64,000 nucleotides of DNA from Lachnospiraceae bacterium (GCA_900199595.1 FZRB01000018.1:1-64000), one strand, 5' to 3'. Counted from the stretch's first letter, positions 26,601 through 36,261 are shown. The notes: generated by a model from the letters alone, not told the origin. Translations and numbers: made by a program.

Positions 26601-27410
26601 TTACTCTGAATCTGAAGATGTATCAGCATCAAGGTACTCTACAGAAATGCTTGAAATAGTACCATCACTTAACATCTTGTTGATGGACTCATTTATCTGA
26701 TTGAGAAGCTCTGTATTACCCTTCTTTACAGCAATACCGTATTCTTCAGCACCAAATGTATCAGTATCCTCTACTATCTTGATACCCTGGTTATCACCAA
26801 CATATTTTTCAGCTGTAGCTGAGTCGATAACAACAACATCACACTTACCATTCATAAGCTCAAGAATTGTTTCTGATCCCTTCTTGAAAGCTTCGTAGCT
26901 GTATCCAAGGCCCTTTACACACTCTTCACCTGTGTATCCCTGAACAACTGCTATCTTCTTATCTGCCATATCAGATGCCTTCTTGATCTCAGAATCTTCT
27001 TTAACGATCATAACCTGTGTAGCTGTATAATATGGAACTGAAAAATCAACTGCTTCCTTTCTCTCATCTGTAATGGTCATACCTGCAATAACTGCATCAA
27101 CCTGACCATTCTGAAGTGCAAGAAGAAGTGAATCAAATTCCATATTGTTTATAGATGCTGTCTTTCCGTTATCTTCAGCTATCTTCTTTGCAATAGCCAT
27201 ATCGATACCATCAAAACCATCTACAACGCCTTCTCCTCCAACATACTCAAATGGAGGGAACTCTGCATTTGTTCCAAATACTATTTTTCCACCTGTAGTG
27301 TTGCTTTCTTCTTTAACTGTTTCATCAGTTTTTGCCGAACCACATGCTGCCATTGATAATGTCATAACTGCTGCAAGACCAAGTACAGCTATCTTTTTTA
27401 CTAGTTTCAT
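26601..27410 (-). CDS. Polar amino-acid ABC transporter substrate-binding lipoprotein
   Basis: This 269-residue lipoprotein has a short signal peptide and a lipobox (MAAC, about residue 23), then a type II solute-binding fold: GTNAEFPPFEYV, GFDGIDMAIAKKIA, MTITDERKEAVDFSVPYY and VVIDSATAEKYV are characteristic of the polar amino-acid family (glutamine, cystine, arginine and similar). The ligand is not certain. A consensus AGGAGG site precedes it. It is third in the operon after the permease and ATPase genes, with a 116-nt spacer that holds a hairpin. Confidence 0.93.
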   Translation of the reverse strand: MKLVKKIAVLGLAAVMTLSMAACGSAKTDETVKEESNTTGGKIVFGTNAEFPPFEYVGGEGVVDGFDGIDMAIAKKIAEDNGKTASINNMEFDSLLLALQNGQVDAVIAGMTITDERKEAVDFSVPYYTATQVMIVKEDSEIKKASDMADKKIAVVQGYTGEECVKGLGYSYEAFKKGSETILELMNGKCDVVVIDSATAEKYVGDNQGIKIVEDTDTFGAEEYGIAVKKGNTELLNQINESINKMLSDGTISSISVEYLDADTSSDSE

Positions 27411-27457
27411 TTCTGTTTTCCTCCTTATATTACGGAACCGTAAATACAGCTCCTAAG

Positions 27458-27485
27458 ATTCCTCGTCGCTAATGCTACTCGGAAT
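27458..27485. repeat. Small inverted repeat in the ABC operon spacer
   Basis: ATTCC and GGAAT enclose an imperfect GC-containing hairpin (the TCGTCGC side and the GCTACTC side). It resembles short ATTCCTCG...CGGAAT repeats scattered in many gut Firmicute genomes. It could stabilise the separate mRNA of the binding protein. Confidence 0.4.
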
Positions 27486-27526
27486 GAAATAACTATTTTA
27501 TTCTTCGAAAGTTAAGTAAGCTACGA

Positions 27527-28249
27527 TTACAGAACCTTACTCAGAAATTCTCTGGTTCTGTCATTCTGAGGATTCTCAAATATATCCTCCGGCGTACCCT
27601 GCTCTATTATCTCACCTTCGTCCATAAAAAGGATTCTGCTTCCAACCTCTCTGGCAAAGCCCATCTCGTGAGTAACAACCACCATGGTCATTCCACTCTT
27701 TGCAAGACGTTTCATAACATCCAGAACTTCTCCAACCATTTCAGGATCAAGCGCCGATGTAGGCTCATCAAAGAGCATGATTTCCGGCTCCATGGCAAGC
27801 GATCTTGCAATAGCAATTCTCTGCTGCTGACCACCTGACAGCTGCTTAGGATATACATTTGCCTTATCCTCAAGTCCAACTATTTTAAGCAGCTCATCTG
27901 CCTTTTTATCTGCCTCTGCCTGTGTCATTTTCTTCAGCTTCACAGGTGCAAGAGTAATATTTTTACGGACCGTAAGATGTGGAAACAGATTAAAATGCTG
28001 GAAAACCATTCCCATCTTGGCACGAATCTGATTAATATTTACTCCATGCTGATTTATCTGCTGATCATCCACCCAGATTTCACCGGACTGAGGCTTCTCA
28101 AGCAGATTCAGACATCTTAAAAATGTACTTTTACCGGATCCGGATGGACCGATAACAACCACAACTTCACCGTCGTCTATATGTTCAGTTATTCCCTTAA
28201 GAACCTCAACTCCGTTAAAGCTCTTGTGTAAATCATTTACCTTTATCAT
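27527..28249 (-). CDS. Polar amino-acid ABC transporter ATP-binding protein (GlnQ type)
   Basis: This 240-residue ATPase powers the importer. Walker A is GPSGSGKST, the signature is LSGGQQQR, and Walker B is [12 protein letters not shown] followed by the switch histidine in VVTHEMG. The sequence [14 protein letters not shown] is typical of the GlnQ/HisP subgroup. It follows the permease gene by 20 nt and has an AAGGA site. Confidence 0.95.
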   Translation of the reverse strand: MIKVNDLHKSFNGVEVLKGITEHIDDGEVVVVIGPSGSGKSTFLRCLNLLEKPQSGEIWVDDQQINQHGVNINQIRAKMGMVFQHFNLFPHLTVRKNITLAPVKLKKMTQAEADKKADELLKIVGLEDKANVYPKQLSGGQQQRIAIARSLAMEPEIMLFDEPTSALDPEMVGEVLDVMKRLAKSGMTMVVVTHEMGFAREVGSRILFMDEGEIIEQGTPEDIFENPQNDRTREFLSKVL

Positions 28250-28269
28250 AGCATTTTCCTTAATGGGAC

Positions 28270-28968
28270 TTATCTCTGGTCTGACTTTCTCAGCCTGTTC
28301 TCAACTCTTCCGAGTACAAGCGTAAGCACCTTTATTATAACGAAATAAATAATTGCTGTTGCAATAAGCGGCATAAACGCCTCATAAGTCGCACTTTTTA
28401 TAAAGTCTCCGGCCTTCTGGATATCCACGAGACCTACGTAACCTACTATTGCAGTTTCCTTTATAAGAGTTATGAACTCGTTACACATAGCAGGGAATAT
28501 ATTCTTAACTGCCTGCGGAACTATGATGTTCATCATCGTCTGGCTCTTACTGAGTCCAAGAGATAATCCCGCTTCTGTCTGACCTTTATCTATAGAAAGA
28601 ATTCCCGCTCTGATTATTTCTGATACATACGCACCGGAATTAATAGAAAATGCGATAGCCGCTATAATCCATTTCTCCCAGTTAACTGTTGCAAACACTA
28701 CAAAATATATTATCATCAGCTGAGTAACCGATGGTGTTCCACGAATAATATCCGTATATATCTTTCCGATCAGATTGAGCGGTTTCTTCTTTGACAGATT
28801 AAAGAGAGCAATAATAAAGCCGATAACAAGCCCCATGGCAGCAGCAAGAAGTGCAACCTTAACAGTTACACCAATTCCACTTAGAAGCAGCTTATATCTG
28901 TCATCTCTTATGAAACATTTATCAAATGTTTCTGAAAATGTTGAATAATATATACCGTGATGGAGCAT
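28270..28968 (-). CDS. Polar amino-acid ABC transporter permease (HisM/GlnP type)
   Basis: A 232-residue permease with about five membrane helices. The cytoplasmic coupling loop [21 protein letters not shown] matches the EAA motif of the HisM group, and [10 protein letters not shown] is the typical segment ahead of it. A single permease gene implies a homodimer. It is the first gene of the operon; an AGGTGA site precedes the ATG. Confidence 0.93.
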   Translation of the reverse strand: MLHHGIYYSTFSETFDKCFIRDDRYKLLLSGIGVTVKVALLAAAMGLVIGFIIALFNLSKKKPLNLIGKIYTDIIRGTPSVTQLMIIYFVVFATVNWEKWIIAAIAFSINSGAYVSEIIRAGILSIDKGQTEAGLSLGLSKSQTMMNIIVPQAVKNIFPAMCNEFITLIKETAIVGYVGLVDIQKAGDFIKSATYEAFMPLIATAIIYFVIIKVLTLVLGRVENRLRKSDQR

Positions 28969-29033
28969 ATCGTCACCTATAAAATCAAAAATGTTACTTC
29001 ATAAATTTCAAAAGAAAAAATCAAGTAAAAAAA

Positions 29034-29064
29034 TAGTGGGTTGTATACAACATACAACCCACTA
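29034..29064. terminator. Terminator of the PadR-DUF1700-DUF4097 operon
   Basis: Thirteen perfect base pairs (TAGTGGGTTGTAT with ATACAACCCACTA) with a 5-nt loop; on the minus strand the stem runs into ATTTTTTTA. Confidence 0.9.
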
Positions 29065-29126
29065 ATAATTGCATAAAATCCGCATAAAGTCAATGATTTG
29101 TTGGTTTTAACTTACCATTCAGGGCA

Positions 29127-30029
29127 TTAGAAATCAATATCTATATTTCCGGCATTTGCATTAACCTTTATAGATTTTCCTGATTTTCCTTCAAAACTAA
29201 ACTTATTTCCCTGTTTTTCACCATCTATTTTAAGATTTCCAAAATCAGCCTTTGCGTCGATACTGTAGTCAGCCATCTCACCTATAATATCCAGCTTTAC
29301 ATTTCCTGCATCAGCTTTAATATCAACATTACTTATTCTTGTTTTTTCTATTTTAGTATTTCCAGCATCGGTATCCAGTGTGAGGTCTGTGATTTCAGAA
29401 TCTTCGATTTTGAAATTACCATAATCCACATCGCCATCTATTTTATCAGCCTTTGTATCATTTAATGACAAATTTCCTGCATTGGATTTGAATAAAGCAT
29501 CTCCAAGTTCCGATTCATTAATTTTGATATTACCTGCATCGGTATCTACATCCAGTTTAGCCATAGTCTGGGTTTCAATAAGCAGATCACCGGCATTAAT
29601 ATCTACTTTACATTCATTTATTGCAGTTCCCTTTGGTATGAATATATCTACATGAGAATCATCCAGCTCTTCGAATCCCAAATGAAATCTAAACTTTTTG
29701 CTGTTTTCTTTTTCCTTTATTATGAGTTTTCCATTGTCATTTTTTATTTCCGGAGCTTCTTCATATACCTTATATACTACCTTGAAGCTGTCTCCTTCGA
29801 TTATATTCACATCTGAAGCACTCATATCTATATCAATGTCTGAAAAAGCACCAGTCTCCACTTCTCCTGACTTCATGTTTTTTTCATTAACTGAATGTAT
29901 TCTTCTGTTTACTAAATCTATATCAAAATCTGTAGCAGCACCCATTTTCCAGCCGGCAATGACCATGACAACTCCCAGAGCAAATAGTACTGCACATATA
30001 ATAAGAGTTATTATCAATCCCTTTTTCAT
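29127..30029 (-). CDS. Membrane-anchored DUF4097 beta-helix-like protein
   Basis: One N-terminal membrane helix (about 5-27) is followed by a repetitive beta domain of the DUF4097 type, in which DAGN-like units recur roughly every 20 residues from about residue 165 to the end. Such proteins sit outside the membrane. In Firmicutes they are encoded with PadR regulators and DUF1700 membrane proteins and are tied to envelope stress. Its ATG overlaps the preceding stop codon by one base (TAATG), so translation is coupled. Confidence 0.88.
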   Translation of the reverse strand: MKKGLIITLIICAVLFALGVVMVIAGWKMGAATDFDIDLVNRRIHSVNEKNMKSGEVETGAFSDIDIDMSASDVNIIEGDSFKVVYKVYEEAPEIKNDNGKLIIKEKENSKKFRFHLGFEELDDSHVDIFIPKGTAINECKVDINAGDLLIETQTMAKLDVDTDAGNIKINESELGDALFKSNAGNLSLNDTKADKIDGDVDYGNFKIEDSEITDLTLDTDAGNTKIEKTRISNVDIKADAGNVKLDIIGEMADYSIDAKADFGNLKIDGEKQGNKFSFEGKSGKSIKVNANAGNIDIDF

Positions 30030-30634
30030 TAGTTTGCTCCTCCTGCCTTAACTTCATCTTTCTTCTTTTTTCCTATATTTCTCAGCAGTTTGATGAGTCC
30101 TCTGATAATTACTTCACCCAGCTTATAGAAGCCTATACATAGAACTATTCCAACAGAGAAGCATATAAGTCCCGCTCCGACGATGAGCATCACCTGAGCC
30201 ATTGACTCAGCCCAAAACGCTGCACATATAACTCCTATTCCACTAAGTGTAACCGCTGCTCCTGCAGCAAGCATTGAAAATACCACAGCAATTACAGCTA
30301 CAAATACTGCAAATATCACAGATACTATGGCAATTGCTATAGGAAGTGCTATAGGAGCCGCAAATATACCAAGTATTATATACCAGATGGCTCTTGAACT
30401 ATTCTTCGCACCACCCTCTGTTTCTGCTTTAACAATCTGCTTTTCACTGGCCTCATCTATTATTCTCGATGCCACTTCATCAACCGTTCCGACCAGCGGA
30501 GTAACATCCTGATTATCATCAATTCCCGCATCCAGAAAATATTCTGCGTAATACTTCATAGCATCGTCATAATCCTCTTTAGGAAGCCTTCTGAGTCTTC
30601 TGGATAATTCTGACATAAATGTTATCTTATTCAT
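30029..30634 (-). CDS. DUF1700 family membrane protein (HAAS domain)
   Basis: The N-terminal about 80 residues form the HAAS-type helical domain (FMSELSRRLRRLP, YYAEYFLDAG), and four membrane helices follow. HAAS proteins are thought to bind PadR-type regulators and so link membrane state to transcription; that is family knowledge, not shown here. I use the ATG at 30634, which is 7 nt after AAGGA, rather than the GTG one codon earlier. It lies between padR and the DUF4097 gene. Confidence 0.87.
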   Translation of the reverse strand: MNKITFMSELSRRLRRLPKEDYDDAMKYYAEYFLDAGIDDNQDVTPLVGTVDEVASRIIDEASEKQIVKAETEGGAKNSSRAIWYIILGIFAAPIALPIAIAIVSVIFAVFVAVIAVVFSMLAAGAAVTLSGIGVICAAFWAESMAQVMLIVGAGLICFSVGIVLCIGFYKLGEVIIRGLIKLLRNIGKKKKDEVKAGGAN

Positions 30635-30680
30635 CACTGTATCCTTTCACCTTTTTTCATTTAACCATATTATTCTTTAT

Positions 30681-30983
30681 CTATCCAAGCAGTAAGTCAA
30701 TCTTTCCCTTATAGGCATCCCATTCTTCTCTGTAATGCAGAAGTATGTTTTTTCCCTCATCAGTTATTCTGTAGTATCTTCTGTTTCGTCCCTGATAGGG
30801 CTGATCATAGGTTTCCAGATATTTTTCCTTTTGCAGCCTTCTAAGAACCGGATATAGTGTTGATTCGGATATGTCTATCAGCTCTCTGACCTTTTGTGTC
30901 AATGTATAGCCATAAGAATCTCCGTTTGCTACTATCCCCAGAACACATGCATCAAGAAGCGGTGCAGCAACCTGGTATGTCAT
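30681..30983 (-). CDS. PadR family transcriptional regulator
   Basis: A 100-residue minimal PadR protein: winged helix with YGYTLTQKV, SESTLYPVLRRLQKEKYLE recognition helix, GRNRRYYRITDEGK wing. PadR proteins repress their own operon and respond to phenolics, drugs or partner proteins. AGGAGG lies before the ATG. A perfect 10-bp inverted repeat 100 nt upstream (31083-31107) is a plausible operator shared with the divergent purine permease gene. Confidence 0.93.
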   Translation of the reverse strand: MTYQVAAPLLDACVLGIVANGDSYGYTLTQKVRELIDISESTLYPVLRRLQKEKYLETYDQPYQGRNRRYYRITDEGKNILLHYREEWDAYKGKIDLLLG

Positions 30984-31082
30984 CTTGTTTCCTCCTTTTT
31001 TAATTAATGAAGAAAATAATTCTTATTCATACAATAATGTTTTAATAATAATAATGTTTTTTCAACAATATTATTTATTTAT

Positions 31083-31107
31083 CAATATTATATTTCGTAT
31101 AATATTG
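31083..31107. promoter_or_regulatory. Perfect inverted repeat, candidate PadR operator
   Basis: CAATATTATA and TATAATATTG form 10-bp arms around TTTCG. Further AATATTA half-sites lie just to the left (about 31063-31070). It is in the divergent region between padR and the NCS2 permease gene. PadR dimers bind AT-rich dyads of this kind. Confidence 0.5.
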
Positions 31108-31120
31108 TATTTATTCATAA

Positions 31121-31149
31121 TTGTCAAGCATTTTTTATTTTATTATTCA
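31121..31149 (+). promoter_or_regulatory. Candidate promoter of the purine permease operon
   Basis: TTGTCA, 17 nt, TATTCA; start codon 63 nt further. The DNA is very AT-rich here, so chance matches are likely. Confidence 0.45.
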
Positions 31150-31212
31150 CTTTTGCCTTTATATATTATAAAATAGGAAGGTAATTATTCAAATAAAGGG
31201 GAGGGATATTCC

Positions 31213-32580
31213 ATGTTAGAGAAAATGTTCAAACTTAAGGAACACGGAACTGACGTTAAGACTGAAGTAATAGCCGGAATCACTACATTTCTTGCTATGG
31301 CTTACATTCTGGCGGTCAATCCAAACATTCTAGGTAATGTAATGAATGCCGGAGGAGTTTTTCTTGCTACTGCTATTGCTTCAGCTGTTGCAACCTTCGT
31401 TATGGCATTTCTTGCAAATTATCCAATAGCACTTTCAGCAGGAATGGGATTAAATGCATACTTTGCATTTACCGTCTGTCTGGGCGAACTTTCTGAAGTA
31501 CCGGATGCTTATACCATAGCTCTTACTGCTGTATTGGTTGAAGGTATATTTTTCATTATTATTTCCATATTTAAATTCAGAGAAGCTATTATAAATGGTA
31601 TCCCTCAAAATCTTAAATATGGTATCACAACAGGTATAGGTCTTTTCATAGCCCTTATCGGTCTGGTTGGTGCTAATATCGTAGTAGCTGATCCATCAAC
31701 TACTGTTGCACTCGGAGATTTTTCTTCACCACAGGTTGTGCTTGCTCTGATAGGCTTTGTAATAATAGTTGTTCTCAGTCACTATAATATAAAAGGTTCT
31801 GTGCTTATAGGTATCATCGCGACATGGATCCTTGGTATGATTGCTGAAGCTATCGGCTGGTACAAGGTTGATATCGCAGCAGAAATATACAGCGTTTATC
31901 CAAGCTTCTCCGGAGGACTGAATCTCGGAGGACTCGGCGAAACAGCCTTCAAGTTCAACTTCTCATGGGTTGGATCACATTTCATTCAGTTTATAGCTAT
32001 AGTATTCAGCTTCCTTTTCGTAGACCTCTTTGATACAGTTGGAACTGTAGTCGGCGTTGCTGACAAGGCAGGACTTCTGGCAGAGGATGGAACACTTCCG
32101 AGAGCAGGAAAGGTATTTATGGCTGATGCCATCGGAACTACTGTAGGTGCATGTCTTGGTACATCTACCGTAACAAGCTTTGTTGAATCCAGTGCCGGAG
32201 TTGCTGAAGGAGGAAAGACAGGTCTTACTGCATTTACTACAGGAGTTCTGTTCCTTATCTCCATAATACTCAGTCCTATATTCCTTGCTATTCCGAGCTT
32301 TGCTACAGCTCCTGCGCTTATATATGTTGGAATGCTTATGTTCTCCAGCGCAGCAAAGATCAAATATGAAGGCGATGTTGCTGATACGGCAAGCGCATAT
32401 ATGGCAGTCCTCATGATGCCACTTACATATTCAATAGCAAATGGTATCATGTTCGGGGTTATTTCATGGGTAATTATAAAAGCACTTACCGGTAAGGCTA
32501 AGGATGTAAAACCTATCATGTGGATAATATTTGCACTATTTGCACTTCGAATAATAGCTCTCGTAACAAATTTCCAATAA
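31213..32580 (+). CDS. NCS2 family purine permease (AzgA type)
   Basis: A 455-residue transporter with about 12-14 membrane helices. The start TTFLAMAYILAVNP, the motif TSTVTSFVESSAGVAEGGKTGL and the FVDLFDTVGTVVG segment are hallmarks of the AzgA (adenine/guanine/hypoxanthine) branch of NCS2, a proton-driven purine importer. A GGGGAGGG ribosome site lies upstream. No purine riboswitch core was found in its leader. It is followed after 15 nt by glycerate kinase. Confidence 0.93.
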   Translation: MLEKMFKLKEHGTDVKTEVIAGITTFLAMAYILAVNPNILGNVMNAGGVFLATAIASAVATFVMAFLANYPIALSAGMGLNAYFAFTVCLGELSEVPDAYTIALTAVLVEGIFFIIISIFKFREAIINGIPQNLKYGITTGIGLFIALIGLVGANIVVADPSTTVALGDFSSPQVVLALIGFVIIVVLSHYNIKGSVLIGIIATWILGMIAEAIGWYKVDIAAEIYSVYPSFSGGLNLGGLGETAFKFNFSWVGSHFIQFIAIVFSFLFVDLFDTVGTVVGVADKAGLLAEDGTLPRAGKVFMADAIGTTVGACLGTSTVTSFVESSAGVAEGGKTGLTAFTTGVLFLISIILSPIFLAIPSFATAPALIYVGMLMFSSAAKIKYEGDVADTASAYMAVLMMPLTYSIANGIMFGVISWVIIKALTGKAKDVKPIMWIIFALFALRIIALVTNFQ

Positions 32581-32595
32581 AAAAGGAATGATCAT

Positions 32596-33789
32596 ATGAA
32601 AGTAGTCTTTGCAATAGATTCAATGAAAGGGTGTCTCAGCTCCCTCGACTGCGGTAAAGCCGCAGCTGAAGGGCTTAAACGTGCATTACCTGACGCCGAG
32701 TATGTTATCCGGCCTCTGGCTGATGGTGGTGAAGGAACTGTAGAAGCCCTTACAATCGGACTTGGTGGAACCTTCCATGATGTAGAAGTTATAGGACCTC
32801 TTGGCAGAAAGGTTATGGCCAGGTACGGTATAGTAAATACAGAAGAATCTGATGAAGTCACAGGTGACAGCTCAAATCTTACAGCCATCATAGAGATATC
32901 GTCTGCGGCAGGGCTCACATTGATAAGCGCCATAGAAAGAGATCCTATCAAAACAACCACTTATGGTGTTGGCGAGCTTATAAGTGATGCAATATCAAGA
33001 GGCTGCCGTAACTTTATTATCGGACTTGGCGGAAGCGCTACAAATGATGCCGGAATAGGTATGCTTCAGGCACTTGGAGCCACATTCTATGATGACAGAC
33101 GAAAACTTCTTACCGGTGATAATGGATATCTTACAGGTGGAGATCTCGAATTTATTCATGCCATGTCTTTTGAAAACTTCAATCCACACATTTCAGGCTG
33201 CAGATTCAGAATCGCCTGCGACGTAAATAATCCCCTCTGTGGAGAAAACGGATCAAGCTTCATATTTGGACCGCAAAAGGGACTTTTCGATTCTGAGATT
33301 CAGATAATGGATAAATGGATAGAAAGATTCGTAGATACTTCCAGAGAAGCTCTGAACACATCAATCGACCCCAATTATCCGGGCTCCGGAGCCGCAGGAG
33401 GACTTGGTTTTGCATTTAAATACTTCCTTGGCGGAGAGCTTGAGGCAGGTAATAAAATAGTAATAGAAGAAACTAACCTGAAGAAATATCTGAGCGATGC
33501 AGATATCGTCGTAACAGGCGAGGGAAAGCTCGATGAACAGACACTTATGGGCAAAGCCCCGATCGGTATATCCCATATAGCAAAGGTATTTAAAAAACCA
33601 GTAATTGCAATTGTCGGTTCAGTCTCGGCAGGCTTCGACGGAGACAGACTCCCTGATGTGGATGCATATTTTCCGGTTATAAGAAGAAACTGCACCCTCG
33701 AGGAAGCCATGGATCCTCATACAGCCCACTCAAATATAGCCGCCACCACCGAACAGATATTCAGACTCATAAAAAAAATAACATCATAA
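32596..33789 (+). CDS. glxK: Glycerate kinase
   Basis: This enzyme phosphorylates D-glycerate with ATP. The N-terminal FAIDSMKGCLSS, LADGGEGTVEAL, the LGGSATNDAGIGMLQALGA core and the VTGEGKLDEQT segment are signatures of the GlxK/GarK family. Length (397) is slightly above average owing to a short insertion near residue 90. Coupling to a purine permease recalls allantoin-type pathways, where purine rings end as glyoxylate and then glycerate. That link is inference. Confidence 0.94.
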   Translation: MKVVFAIDSMKGCLSSLDCGKAAAEGLKRALPDAEYVIRPLADGGEGTVEALTIGLGGTFHDVEVIGPLGRKVMARYGIVNTEESDEVTGDSSNLTAIIEISSAAGLTLISAIERDPIKTTTYGVGELISDAISRGCRNFIIGLGGSATNDAGIGMLQALGATFYDDRRKLLTGDNGYLTGGDLEFIHAMSFENFNPHISGCRFRIACDVNNPLCGENGSSFIFGPQKGLFDSEIQIMDKWIERFVDTSREALNTSIDPNYPGSGAAGGLGFAFKYFLGGELEAGNKIVIEETNLKKYLSDADIVVTGEGKLDEQTLMGKAPIGISHIAKVFKKPVIAIVGSVSAGFDGDRLPDVDAYFPVIRRNCTLEEAMDPHTAHSNIAATTEQIFRLIKKITS

Positions 33790-33807
33790 CGACCATCACA
33801 ATCCAAC

Positions 33808-33851
33808 AAAAAAGGTGACACTTGAACCAGGTTCAAAGTGTCACCTTTTTT
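33808..33851. terminator. Bidirectional terminator, TGACA-core family
   Basis: AAAAAAGGTGACACTT pairs with AAGTGTCACCTTTTTT; the tip is GAACCAGGTTC with one bulged A. It lies between the converging glycerate kinase and cstA genes. Confidence 0.9.
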
Positions 33852-33866
33852 ATGTTAACCAATAAT

Positions 33867-35636
33867 CTATGCTGCAGTTTTCTCTTTTCCCTGTTTTGCA
33901 AGATTTACAAAGGAGTAAACTGCAAGTACAAGTGCAAGTATTACGAGAAGCGCTGCTAGTATTGCCTGTATATATGCCCACACATCTGCTCCGCCCGCAC
34001 CAATCAGTTTAATCTTGCCTGATATGGTAAGGATAAGTGATGTAATAGTAACTATAAGCATGAATACCATAGGAACGTAGAACATCTTGTTGTTCTTTCC
34101 AACCTTGCCGAGCCAGGTACATACTGCAAGAAGTCCGACTGCTGCAAGAAGCTGATTTGCTGCTCCGAAGAGTGGCCATATCTTTGCATATCCTGTCATA
34201 CCCAGTCCTACACCGAGTACAACTGTTACTGCTGTAGCAAAGTAAGGATTGCAGAGGAATTTCTTTGTTCCGGTAACATCCTGAACTGTCTCATCAGGCG
34301 CAAGCCAGAACTCCTGGAACATATAACGTGCAAGTCTTGTTGCGGTATCTAGTGATGTAAGGCAGAAAACTGATACTGCAAGAACGAACATACTGTATAT
34401 TATATTTACTATAGGACTGTCTGCTCCGACAAAGCTTCCTATCATCTGTGATACACCACCGGCAAATACTGCTGTAGGACTTGTAAGTCCGCTTTGAGCA
34501 AGTTCTTCAGCATTAACATTAACTGTATGCCATACGAAACCTACTGCACAAAGTGATATAACTGCAACTACGCACTCTATAAGCATGGAACCATATGCTA
34601 CAGGACGCGCATTTGCTTCATTATCGAGCTGCTTGGATGTTGTACCTGAGGAAACCAGTGAATGGAAACCTGAGATAGCACCACAGGCTATAGTAACGAA
34701 AAGTGCCGGGAATAAATTACCTGTTGCAAAAAGTCCGTTAGTTTCTGTTATCTGCCAGCCTGCAAATGCAGGAATATCAATATGTCCATGACCTGTGAGT
34801 GATGCTCCGATGACAGCGATAACTGCAACTGCAATCATGAAGTAAAGCAGGAATGAACTTAGGTAGTCTCTTGGCTGAAGCAGAATCCATACAGGAGTTA
34901 CAGATGCTATCAGGATATATACTGCCAGTATCCACATCCATGCATTGTAGGAAATGGTTATAGGGCAGAAATTCATACCGATGGCAACGATTATAACGAT
35001 GCCGATCACACCGATTATTGAAGCAGGTCCGATAGGTACATTCTTACGATATACCAGGAAACCGAAACCAACTGCAAGTACTATAAAAAGAAGAGATATC
35101 ATAGCTGTCTGCTGGTGAGCAAGAAGTGCTGCTCCCTCAACTGCCACGCCTGCTGCTGTCGTGCTTCCAAATGTGCTGGCCACGATAGAACTGAAGGCTG
35201 CAACTACAAGAAGCAGTGTAAGATATCCGAATACGATGAATATCTTCTTTGCGAAGTTGCCCATGGCATCTTCGATAACCTCACCTATGGACTGTCCCTG
35301 GTGACGTATAGATGCAAAAAGCGCACCATAATCATGCACACCACCGAAGAAGATTCCACCGATGAGAACCCACAGAAGAACCGGAACCCAGCCGAAAACT
35401 GCTGCCTGAATAGGACCATTTATAGGTCCGGCGCCTGCTATTGATGAGAAATGGTGTCCCATAAGAACCGGTGTCTTAGCCGGAACATAGTCCACGCCGT
35501 CTTCCATCTCATGTGCAGGAGTTTTCTTTGAAGGATCGACTCCCCACTGCTCAGCAAGCCATTTCCCATAGAAAATGTAACCGCAGAGCAAAACTACGAT
35601 ACTAACAATAAGTACTAATGCTGCATTCATTATCAT
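33867..35636 (-). CDS. cstA: Carbon starvation protein CstA (pyruvate/peptide transporter family)
   Basis: A 589-residue protein with about 15 membrane helices. VPAKTPVLMGHHFSSIAGAGP near the N-terminus, GGVHDYG, SGTTSKQLDNE and the later LDTATRLARY are CstA signatures. CstA proteins import pyruvate or peptides and are induced by carbon limitation. The start overlaps the stop of the preceding small gene by four bases (ATGA). No BtsS/BtsR-type regulator is adjacent. It is followed by a terminator. Confidence 0.95.
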   Translation of the reverse strand: MIMNAALVLIVSIVVLLCGYIFYGKWLAEQWGVDPSKKTPAHEMEDGVDYVPAKTPVLMGHHFSSIAGAGPINGPIQAAVFGWVPVLLWVLIGGIFFGGVHDYGALFASIRHQGQSIGEVIEDAMGNFAKKIFIVFGYLTLLLVVAAFSSIVASTFGSTTAAGVAVEGAALLAHQQTAMISLLFIVLAVGFGFLVYRKNVPIGPASIIGVIGIVIIVAIGMNFCPITISYNAWMWILAVYILIASVTPVWILLQPRDYLSSFLLYFMIAVAVIAVIGASLTGHGHIDIPAFAGWQITETNGLFATGNLFPALFVTIACGAISGFHSLVSSGTTSKQLDNEANARPVAYGSMLIECVVAVISLCAVGFVWHTVNVNAEELAQSGLTSPTAVFAGGVSQMIGSFVGADSPIVNIIYSMFVLAVSVFCLTSLDTATRLARYMFQEFWLAPDETVQDVTGTKKFLCNPYFATAVTVVLGVGLGMTGYAKIWPLFGAANQLLAAVGLLAVCTWLGKVGKNNKMFYVPMVFMLIVTITSLILTISGKIKLIGAGGADVWAYIQAILAALLVILALVLAVYSFVNLAKQGKEKTAA

Positions 35637-36157
35637 CCCCTCACTTTCATATAGAAATCTGACAGGTGTTTTGCCACCCTATTTGCATAGGCCTTCCCTG
35701 TGGAAAGGTCCATTAGTACCATATGAGCTTCAACATGACCACGTATGGTCATGAGGTAGTTCTTTTCATATTTAAACTTTTTTAACGCATTAAGCGTTTC
35801 CTGATCAGGCGTTTTATCACATATATAAGCTATTGTAAGATAGGAATACATATGATCCTTTTCAGGATATTTGTTACCCTTACATACAAGCTCAGGAGCC
35901 ATATGCTCCTCCATAAGTGATCTTGCCTCATCCAGATCACTTAATGTAACAGTCTCCTTATCCAGAAACAATATATGCTCAAACCCATGAATGCTCCACA
36001 GATTTGCCTTTGGACTGATAACATACTTTTCACTGATTGTCGAGAAATAACCATAGGCTCTGGCCTTTACTCCGCCTATTTCATAATCCCTTGTAATATC
36101 AAAGGATTTGGAATATTCCTGCAACAATTTTTCTATGTATCCATCCTTATCAATCAT
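35633..36157 (-). CDS. Small soluble protein translationally coupled to cstA
   Basis: A 174-residue protein without signal peptide or membrane helix and without motifs I recognise. Its middle contains GFEHILFLDKETVT and its C-terminal half has the pattern GHVEAHMVLMDLSTGKAYANR. Because its stop overlaps the cstA start (GGATGA), it should be made in step with CstA and could be a cytoplasmic partner or regulator. A GGAAG ribosome site lies upstream. Confidence 0.7.
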   Translation of the reverse strand: MIDKDGYIEKLLQEYSKSFDITRDYEIGGVKARAYGYFSTISEKYVISPKANLWSIHGFEHILFLDKETVTLSDLDEARSLMEEHMAPELVCKGNKYPEKDHMYSYLTIAYICDKTPDQETLNALKKFKYEKNYLMTIRGHVEAHMVLMDLSTGKAYANRVAKHLSDFYMKVRG

Positions 36158-36261
36158 AACAAAATCTTCCTGAAACTTAATTAAAAAAACCTTCTCAATT
36201 ATAATACTTTAATTTCTTATTATCTACCCCCAAAAATTAATTTTTTCAAATATCAGATTGA

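Noticed and set aside
27411-27526. Separate promoter for the amino-acid-binding lipoprotein
   Set aside because: No convincing -35/-10 pair is visible in the spacer; the hairpin there is more likely to affect mRNA processing or stability.
31108-31212. Possible purine riboswitch before the NCS2 permease
   Set aside because: The conserved three-way-junction core of the purine class is absent; the region is only AT-rich promoter DNA.
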